From positions 2,489,201 through 2,553,200 of the forward strand of contig OW203984.1 in assembly GCA_934047225.1 (NCBI GenBank): a stretch of 64,000 nt of DNA, given 5' to 3'. Of the stretch, positions 55,858-64,000 are shown one piece after another. The notes beneath the pieces are model-generated. The model ran no database searches, was not told where the DNA came from, and was given only the letters and a program-made list of their open reading frames with translations. Positions within the stretch are counted from its first letter, which is position 1, and every line of letters begins with the position of its first letter. The stretch comes from Ypsolopha sequella. Lineage: Eukaryota; Arthropoda; Insecta; Lepidoptera; Ypsolophidae. The position numbers and the translations under genes were made by a program.

Positions 55858-58800
55858 TTTCACCTGCTACAATCTTAGAGATATATGCAGAGTTACAGAG
55901 TGCCACCTGCTACAATATTAGAGATATATGCAGAGTTACAGAGTTCCACCTGCTACAATCTTAGAGAGATATGCAGAGTTACAGAGTTCCACCTGCTACA
56001 ATCTTAGAGATATATGCAGAGTTACAGAGTTCCACCTGCTACAATCTTAGAGATATATGCAGAGTTACAGAGTGCCACCTGCTATAATCTTAGAGATATA
56101 TGCAGAGTTACAGAGTTCCACCTGCTACAATCTTAGAGATATATGCAGAGTTACAGAGTTCCACCTGCTACAATCTTAGAGAGATATGCAGAGTTACAGA
56201 GTTCCACCTGCTACAATCTTAGAGATATATGCAGAGTTACAGAGTTCCACCTGCTACAATCTTAGAGATATATGCAGAGTTACAGAGTGCCACCTGCTAT
56301 AATCTTAGAGATATATGCAGAGTTACAGAGTTCCACCTGCTACAATCTTAGAGATATATGCAGAGTTACAGAGTTCCACCTGCTATAATCTTAGAGATAT
56401 ATGCAGAGTTACAGAGTGCCACCTGCTATAATCTTAGAGATATATGCAGAGTTACAGAGTTCCACCTGCTACAATCTTAGAGAGATATGCAGAGTTACAG
56501 AGTTCCACCTGCTACAATCTTAGAGATATATGCAGAGTTACAGAGTTCCACCTGCTACAATCTTAGAGATATATGCAGAGTTACAGAGTTCCACCTGCTA
56601 CAATCTTAGAGATATATGCAGAGTTACAGAGTTCCACCTGCTACAATTTTAGAGATATATGCAGAGTTACAGAGTTCCACCTGCTACAATCTTAGAGATA
56701 TATGCAGAGTTACAGAGTTCCACCTGCTACAATCTTAGAGATATATGCAGAGTTACAGAGTTCCACCTGCTACAATCTTAGAGATATATGCAGAGTTACA
56801 GAGTTCCACCTGCTACAATCTTAGAGAGATATGCAGAGTTACAGAGTTCCACCTGCTACAATCTTAGAGATATATGCAGAGTTACAGAGTTCCACCTGCT
56901 ACAATCTTAGAGATATATGCAGAGTTACAGAGTTCCACCTGCTACAATCTTAGAGATATATGCAGAGTTACAGAGTTCCACCTGCTACAATTTTAGAGAT
57001 ATATGCAGAGTTACAGAGTTCCACCTGCTATAATCTTAGAGAGATATGCAGAGTTACAGAGTTCCACCTGCTACAATTTTAGAGATATATGCAGAGTTAC
57101 AGAGTTCCACCTGCTATAATCTTAGAGAGATATGCAGAGTTACAGAGTTCCACCTGCTACAATCTTAGAGATATATGCAGAGTTACAGAGTTCCACCTGC
57201 TATAATCTTAGAGAGATATGCAGAGTTACAGAGTTCCACCTGCTACAATTTTAGAGATATATGCAGAGTTACAGAGTTCCACCTGCTACAATCTTAGAGA
57301 TATATGCAGAGTTACAGAGTTCCACCTGCTACAATCTTAGAGATATATGCAGAGTTACCGAGTTCCACCTGCTACAATTTTAGAGATATATGCAGAGTTA
57401 CAGAGTTCCACCTGCTACAATCTTAGAGAGATATGCAGAGTTACAGAGTTCCACCTGCTACAATCTTAGAGATATATGCAGAGTTACAGAGTTCCACCTG
57501 CTATAATCTTAGAGAGATATGCAGAGTTACAGAGTTCCACCTGCTACAATCTTAGAGATATATGCAGAGTTACAGAGTTCCACCTGCTATAATCTTAGAG
57601 AGATATGCAGAGTTACAGAGTTCCACCTGCTACAATCTTAGAGATATATGCAGAGTTACAGAGTTCCACCTGCTATAATCTTAGAGAGATATGCAGAGTT
57701 ACAGAGTTCCACCTGCTACAATTTTAGAGATATATGCAGAGTTACAGAGTTCCACCTGCTATAATCTTAGAGAGATATGCAGAGTTACAGAGTTCCACCT
57801 GCTACAATTTTAGAGATATATGCAGAGTTACAGAGTTCCACCTGCTACAATTTTAGAGATATATGCAGAGTTACAGAGTTCCACCTGCTACAATCTTAGA
57901 GATATATGCAGAGTTACAGAGTTCCACCTGCTACAATATTAGAGATATATGCAGAGTTACAGAGTTCCACCTGCTATAATCTTAGAGAGATATGCAGAGT
58001 TACAGAGTTCCACCTGCTACAATTTTAGAGATATATGCAGAGTTACAGAGTTCCACCTGCTATAATCTTAGAGAGATATGCAGAGTTACAGAGTTCCACC
58101 TGCTACAATTTTAGAGATATATGCAGAGTTACAGAGTTCCACCTGCTACAATCTTAGAGATATATGCAGAGTTACAGAGTGCCACCTGCTATAATCTTAG
58201 AGATATATGCAGAGTTACAGAGTTCCACCTGCTACAATCTTAGAGATATATGCAGAGTTACAGAGTTCCACCTGCTACAATCTTAGAGATATATGCAGAG
58301 TTACAGAGTTCCACCTGCTACAATCTTAGAGAGATATGCAGAGTTACAGAGTTCCACCTGCTACAATCTTAGAGATATATGCAGAGTTACAGAGTTCCAC
58401 CTGCTACAATCTTAGAGATATATGCAGAGTTACAGAGTTCCACCTGCTACAATCTTAGAGATATATGCAGAGTTACAGAGTTCCACCTGCTACAATTTTA
58501 GAGATATATGCAGAGTTACAGAGTTCCACCTGCTACAATCTTAGAGATATATGCAGAGTTACAGAGTTCCACCTGCTATAATCTTAGAGAGATATGCAGA
58601 GTTACAGAGTTCCACCTGCTACAATTTTAGAGATATATGCAGAGTTACAGAGTTCCACCTGCTACAATCTTAGAGATATATGCAGAGTTACAGAGTTCCA
58701 CCTGCTACAATCTTAGAGATATATGCAGAGTTACCGAGTTCCACCTGCTACAATTTTAGAGATATATGCAGAGTTACAGAGTTCCACCTGCTATAATCTT

Positions 58801-59633
58801 AGAGAGATATGCAGAGTTACAGAGTTCCACCTGCTACAATCTTAGAGATATATGCAGAGTTACAGAGTTCCACCTGCTATAATCTTAGAGAGATATGCAG
58901 AGTTACAGAGTTCCACCTGCTACAATCTTAGAGATATATGCAGAGTTACAGAGTTCCACCTGCTATAATCTTAGAGAGATATGCAGAGTTACAGAGTTCC
59001 ACCTGCTACAATTTTAGAGATATATGCAGAGTTACAGAGTTCCACCTGCTATAATCTTAGAGAGATATGCAGAGTTACAGAGTTCCACCTGCTACAATTT
59101 TAGAGATATATGCAGAGTTACAGAGTTCCACCTGCTACAATTTTAGAGATATATGCAGAGTTACAGAGTTCCACCTGCTACAATCTTAGAGATATATGCA
59201 GAGTTACAGAGTTCCACCTGCTACAATATTAGAGATATATGCAGAGTTACAGAGTTCCACCTGCTATAATCTTAGAGAGATATGCAGAGTTACAGAGTTC
59301 CACCTGCTACAATTTTAGAGATATATGCAGAGTTACAGAGTTCCACCTGCTATAATCTTAGAGAGATATGCAGAGTTACAGAGTTCCACCTGCTACAATT
59401 TTAGAGATATATGCAGAGTTACAGAGTTCCACCTGCTACAATTTTAGAGATATATGCAGAGTTACAGAGTTCCACCTGCTACAATCTTAGAGATATATGC
59501 AGAGTTACCGAGTTCCACCTGCTACAATTTTAGAGATATATGCAGAGTTACAGAGTTCCACCTGCTACAATTTTAGAGATATATGCAGAGTTACAGAGTT
59601 CCACCTGCTACAATTTTAGAGATATATGCAGAT
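55858..59633. repeat. Minisatellite, 43-bp unit, 88 copies, higher-order structure
   Basis: 'cacctgctac' starts at 55861 and at 59602, exactly 87 periods of 43 apart, so there are no net indels in 3.8 kb. Diagnostic variants are tacaat/tataat, cttag/tttag/attag, gagatatat/gagagatat, gttcc/gtgcc and a rare 'ttaccgagtt'. The rare variant occurs at 57357, 58733 and 59507, that is 32 and 18 units apart, with matching neighbours. The unit is not a multiple of three, so it is not a protein repeat. Confidence 0.97.
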
Positions 59634-59639
59634 CTTGAA

Positions 59640-60868
59640 TTAAATGCTTGTACTAGTGCCACTATTTATTTTAATTTCTTTCCCAACCGATTTCGGATAT
59701 GACTCCATTTTCAGGGGATTGTAGATTTTAATAACGAATAAATATTGGATTATAGGTACTGGCCATTTATGACGTAAACAATGATAATTTTAATAAAAAT
59801 ATAGAAAAATAATATAATAATATGTTGTACTCTGCAACCCTAATGCAGTGTTGCAGAGTAATCATACAATATTATTAAGTTAATATTACGAAAGTTACAA
59901 TTTAAGTTGTAGTTTTTGTTTTATAGTTCACTCGCAAAACAATTTTTAAAATGTGCACTAAACATGTCCTAGATATTTCAGTACACATAAAGGTGGCTGT
60001 AGGTAAATACATAATTGTCAATGTAAAATACGCGTTATGTGGTTGCATTAAGAGCAATGAGTAGGTGCACAGTTTGTTCTGCTATAAATCGGCATTCACA
60101 ATAAATAAGTGGATATATAATAGGTATATAATACAAAAGTGAGTGTTTCAAGGCTGACCGGTGCTCACGCCAGTATCGTATGCTCGAATTTGTGAATTCA
60201 ATCTAAAACATTCTGTAAGTCCTTGCTTGTAAAGTCTCAAATATTATTTTAGTGTAAATGCGAACATTTTGTCGATATGTCAGATCGCTCCCCAGTATGG
60301 AAGTCGCTTTCCTTGTCTAGCTTTGTCCACTTGTATGTTTGATTTATAGCTGGCGAATCTGTTATGAGTTTAACATGAATATGTGTGTGAAACTGGGTTA
60401 CAATCTGTACATTATTTCATTTTAAATTATTAAATATTTGCCACATTTCAGTTAAAAATACCTAGGACCAGGAGCGGATCCAGATTTTAGATAGGATACA
60501 ATTACAAATTTGGGAATGAACTTTCTAGAGTTGTTCCGGTTATATAAGTAAATCTGGTTATAGCAAAATATCAGTTCACGTATTTTTATAGGTATTGTTC
60601 AACGGCTGTTTCGTTTAACTCAAAATTAGAAGGCCATAAAGTATAAAATTCGAGATACCAAATTTCGTTCGAATCTACAAGTTATATCGGGAAACTTCGT
60701 TTTTGTAGCTATAGGACAAATAAAAAAAAAACAAGAAAAAATAAACGATTTGGAAAATACTTCGCCCATTCCGACAATATTTAAAGAAACGGAAAACATT
60801 TAAAGTAGACGTTCAATTTTACATTTCTGACAAATAATTAAAAGTCGTGATAGTGCCGAACGAGATGG
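59640..60868. other. AT-rich stretch without a recognised gene
   Basis: Starts with a fragment 'cccaaccgatttcggat...ttcaggggatt' related to 49440-49500. The rest is unique-looking. Confidence 0.45.
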
Positions 60869-61093
60869 GTGCTAACATTCACAAAGTTGTGCGGAGACAA
60901 GAAGGGCATATTGAAATTAAATGTATATTTTCTGAGTCCGTCAATTGATGATAGACTTCACTTCAATTCGTTGAAACATCTTCATAATTCATATGATGAC
61001 CAGTCGTCAGATGAACCGGTTCCTCCAGAGGTTAAACCTTCACAAAACTCGTCCGAAGCAGGATCTACAGCTCCTTTGTTTGAGACCATGTAG
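60869..61093 (+). other. Weak candidate coding exon
   Basis: An open 74-codon frame whose last 50 residues look protein-like: SIDDRLHFNSLKHLHNSYDD then QSSDEPVPPEVKPSQNSSEA and GSTAPLFETM before TAG. It is acidic and Ser/Pro-rich, like a disordered C-terminal tail. A weak acceptor-like 'ttttctgag' lies at 60926-60935. I do not recognise the protein, and chance cannot be excluded. Confidence 0.25.
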
Positions 61094-61401
61094 ATCACCT
61101 CACATTTGTAAGGATAACTCAGGTAAGGAGGGGTGGAATTGAAAATTGTATTAAGTATACTTATATCTCTTTTCTAGAGTTTCCGTGGGACATTGAGATA
61201 CCCTTTCCATTTCACTTATCTCCACTCTTTCCACACAATTTGAAGAGTTAGGTTTGTTTTTGACGCTGGTCCTTCATCAATTTGCTGGAGCATACGATAA
61301 ACGATGGACTTACACAGTTTTGCGAACTAATTAATGTATTTTTCCTTCAAATTTCAACCAGCCTACACTAATAGTCAAGTGGCTTAGAGCTGTATTTTAA
61401 A

Positions 61402-62480
61402 GTTACCGAATGGATAATACCACTAAATTTTGTATTGAGGGTACCTTAGGGTGAACTGATAAATGATAGCCTAGGAGCCTTGCGATTTTATTTTTTCTCT
61501 TTCTTATTTTTCTTAAAGCTGTAAATGAAAATTAATCGTACTTTTCATTTAATTTAATACATATACAGATACAGTACTCCCAAAGTGATAATGCGCATAC
61601 AAATCTTCGCCACTTTTCGGCAAAGTTCGTATTTCCTTACACTTTCTATTCAATCATTCCGGTACGTCCGGTCGCTTGGCTATAGATTTTTATGCGCATT
61701 ATTACTTTGGGAGCACTGTACACACAAGAGAAATAACAAAGTAAATATTTTCGAGATATATTTCGGCCCAATTTGGGGCTTTATGATGACTATATTATTA
61801 TTCGACTGATGCCGGCCCTAAAATGGGCCGAAATATATCTCGAAAATATTTAATTTGTTATTTCTCTTGTGTGTATATGAATGAATGAAATGCACCGATC
61901 CCAGCGTGGTTTGACCAGACTTGATTAACGAATTAACACAAGGATTTACACAAGCCCTGAAGCCCCATGTTTTATGGCACTACAGGAATCATTGCATATC
62001 CAAGAGTAGACCGGGGGGCACTGTAATGGTAGGGAAGATCGTGCCTTCAGGATGTGGATAGGATAGTAGAGAGTACTAGATATGCATCCTAGAGTACGCC
62101 TTGGATTAGTGGAGAGACTGGTAAAATTCATCTATGGGTGGGCATCTTTTTGAAGAAGTCGAACGAATCAGCGAGCTTCGATCACAAGGGTATCCATGGA
62201 TGTGTGGTGATGTCGAAAATATTTAACTTGTTATTTCTCTTGTGTGTATATGTATGTATTAAATTAAATGAAAACCTTATTACAGCAAAATGTTAATATA
62301 TTTTTCAAATTCATAATATTTTCAATTACAGCTTTAAGAAAATTAAGAAAGAAAAAAAAATGGAGGAGAACAAATAATCTAAGTAGCCCAAAACAATTGT
62401 TTTGGGCTACTTAGATTATTTGTCAGTATACCCTGAGGTACCCTCATACCAAATTTGGTGCTATTATCCGCCTGGGTAAC
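61402..62480. mobile_element. Element with long inverted ends and nested palindromes
   Basis: The left end GTTACCGAATGGATAATACC... and right end '...gctattatccgcctgggtaac' are mirrored for about 160 bp with several indels, including 'gagggtacct.agggt' and 'ctttctta.ttttcttaaagctgtaa'. Inside are inverted pairs 61571-61600/61693-61722 and 61719-61772/61826-61877, the latter partly repeated at 62217-62252. No transposase is visible. Confidence 0.75.
62370..62423. repeat. Perfect 54-bp palindrome
   Basis: 27 bases on each side of the centre at 62396/62397: 'acaaataatctaagtagccc' then 'aaaacaa' and its exact complement. It lies in the right arm of the 61402-62480 element and is absent from the left arm. 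Confidence 0.95.
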
Positions 62481-62798
62481 GTAATTTCATAAGAAAGGAA
62501 GATAGTTTTACTGAAAATTATGTTTTTAAATCGACTTTAGATGTAGATTCTAGCGAGGAATAAAATTCTCATCAAAAAACATTTTCAATTTCCTCTACAT
62601 TATAATTGCTACCTTTAACAGCACCTGATTTGATTCGCAATTTGTACGTACCAGCTATGAGATTATGGTTGCCAAGTTTTATTCGAATCTACGTATACGT
62701 AAGTTTCGACAAGAATACCGTTAATAGTTTATCAATATGACCACTTATTTAGCGTGGTGCTAGTAGTTCGTAGAACGCTTGATGAAATATTTTAGAGT

Positions 62799-62953
62799 CA
62801 GGGGCCTTATCGTCTAACCTCAACATCTGTCGCTATCGATTTCCAGGGTACGCGTGATTGGCTAAAAATTATGTGCTATATGTAATTTCCAGCCAACCAC
62901 GTTACCTATGAAAGCGATAGCGATAGATGTTGAAGTAAGACAATAAGGCCCTG
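62799..62953. mobile_element. MITE with 'caggggccttat' ends
   Basis: CAGGGGCCTTATCGTCTAAC at 62799 is mirrored by 'taagacaataaggccctg' ending at 62953. The arms, about 40 bp, include 'tcaacatct.tcgctatcg'. hAT-like ends, but no clear 8-bp duplication. Confidence 0.8.
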
Positions 62954-63054
62954 GATCTTCGTTTTATAGAGTCCAGACGACAGGAATTCTTCTGACATGT
63001 CATAAATTTTGGCACTCCATCAGGAACTCAGTAAAAATTAGTACATACATACAC

Positions 63055-63170
63055 ATACTCACGCCTGTCTCTCAGAGTGGTAGGCAGAGACTACAGAGAT
63101 TTGTCGCCAATTTGTTGGTTGGCATCCATCCTTTTGTGGCGGTCCAGTCAAGGTTTACCTTTCCTTGCGC
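63055..63170 (+). repeat. SINE-like repeat
   Basis: 'actcacgcctgtctctcaga' and 'gtggtaggcagagactacag' match a common lepidopteran dispersed repeat. A diverged relative is at 7930. Confidence 0.6.
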
Positions 63171-63174
63171 ACCA

Positions 63175-64000
63175 TAAATTTCTTTCGTCACTTTACTTAT
63201 ATTTATACTTTTTACCTCTATTATATGTCCAAAGCATTCCTTTTTCTAGATTTGTTAGAAATTTTTAAAAAGGATAAATAAATGTTCTAAACTGAAATGT
63301 TCTAATAGTTGTATTACTCAATCGCGCAGCCTCTGTATTTATATAAAATATTTACAAAAAAAAAACAGGAGGTTCACTAAATTATTAGGGATATCAACGT
63401 CAAGGTAACTCCGTGTTTCCCTATTTTGTTGTTTTCTTAGAACTGTTTGTACTAGGTATTTTATAGATACACGTGTTCCATTTATGGTCACTGCATATCT
63501 TAGAATTTTTCTTATCTTCATCAGTGAAGTTGAAAAAGATTGTACTTAGCTATAAAATGGCTTTATTTCCCCGTCTACCTACTATTCACCTGACGTATTC
63601 GACCTTGCACTGTAGGTATGTTTATACGATTGTTTACGACGGTTGGATAGCTAGAAGAAAACACTACGTGATTTCCTCTTTACGAATCTTTATTTTACTA
63701 CCCAATAAATTATCACTGTCCGGCTCTCTTTAGTCATTTATAATACTTACACTTTTCCCAAAAAAATCTCCAAGTTTTATCCAAATCTGTTAAAGCGGCT
63801 CTCAAGGTATGGTATTCAGCTAGACCTAGATCTTGCAATTTCACGTTTTTTTTTTATATTTACTCGTTTTAATTGAGTTTTAGGATCCTAACAAGATATA
63901 TCCAAATTGGTACGAGTATCAAATTCAAACTAAATTAAAACAGTATAAATAGCCCCTCAGTGTCCTCGGTTCGGGTTTATTGAATTTTACAATGCCTTTA
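63175..64000. other. No recognised feature
   Basis: AT-rich, with short frames on both strands that overlap and lack any known motif. Confidence 0.45.

Noticed and set aside
47575..59633. CRISPR-like regular repeats
   Set aside because: These are head-to-tail satellites with no unique spacers, in an animal genome.

Overview
The window is animal nuclear DNA, almost certainly from a butterfly or moth (Lepidoptera). It is AT-rich and intron-bearing, and it is packed with repeat types common in that order: the 'gtgcgagtcggactcgcgc...gggttccgt' repeat, the 'aaccgacttcaaaaaggagg' repeat, a SINE-like 'ggtaggcagagacta' motif, BEL/Pao and Jockey-like retroelements, and many small hAT-like elements. 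The species cannot be read from the sequence. No tRNA, rRNA or CRISPR locus was found.

Only one host gene is clear: the mitochondrial branched-chain 2-oxoacid dehydrogenase E1 beta subunit (BCKDHB) on the minus strand. Its first four coding exons lie at 19592-19727, 18311-18447, 11995-12138 and 10261-10416. They encode the transit peptide and about the first 191 residues; the remaining exons lie left of the window, so intron 4 exceeds 10 kb. Reading frame and splice-site logic indicate that intron 1 is a rare GC-AG intron. The gene is heavily invaded. Intron 2 holds a 3-kb foldback element with 771-bp inverted arms. A LINE tail ends about 15 bp from the exon 4 acceptor. A non-autonomous hAT element with a clean 8-bp target duplication sits about 265 bp upstream of the start codon.

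Region by region. 1-570 holds a THAP-domain fragment and an old repeat. 577-7589 is a very young BEL/Pao LTR retrotransposon on the minus strand, with LTRs differing at 1 of 454 bases, a 5-bp duplication GTCAT and a frame break between gag and pol; it splits the old repeat. 7.6-20 kb is BCKDHB with its intronic repeats. 20-38 kb is a mosaic of nested hAT elements, MITEs, LINE remnants and hairpins, including a nearly perfect 161-bp-arm hairpin at 33599-33960. 38.4-40.5 kb is a 5'-truncated LINE with an open reverse transcriptase frame. 40.5-47.3 kb holds more MITEs and a CpG-rich block at 43.7-44.25 kb that could be the promoter and first exon of a plus-strand gene. 47.5-59.6 kb holds three unrelated minisatellites (23, 52 and 43 bp units), each without net indels, plus a LINE endonuclease relic. 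59.7-64 kb holds a nested palindromic element and one weak candidate exon.

Apart from BCKDHB, the window is mainly a record of successive, datable insertions. No new multi-gene biological system was found. The most unusual structures are the foldback inside a transcribed gene, the long hairpin, the higher-order 43-bp satellite and the nested insertions.
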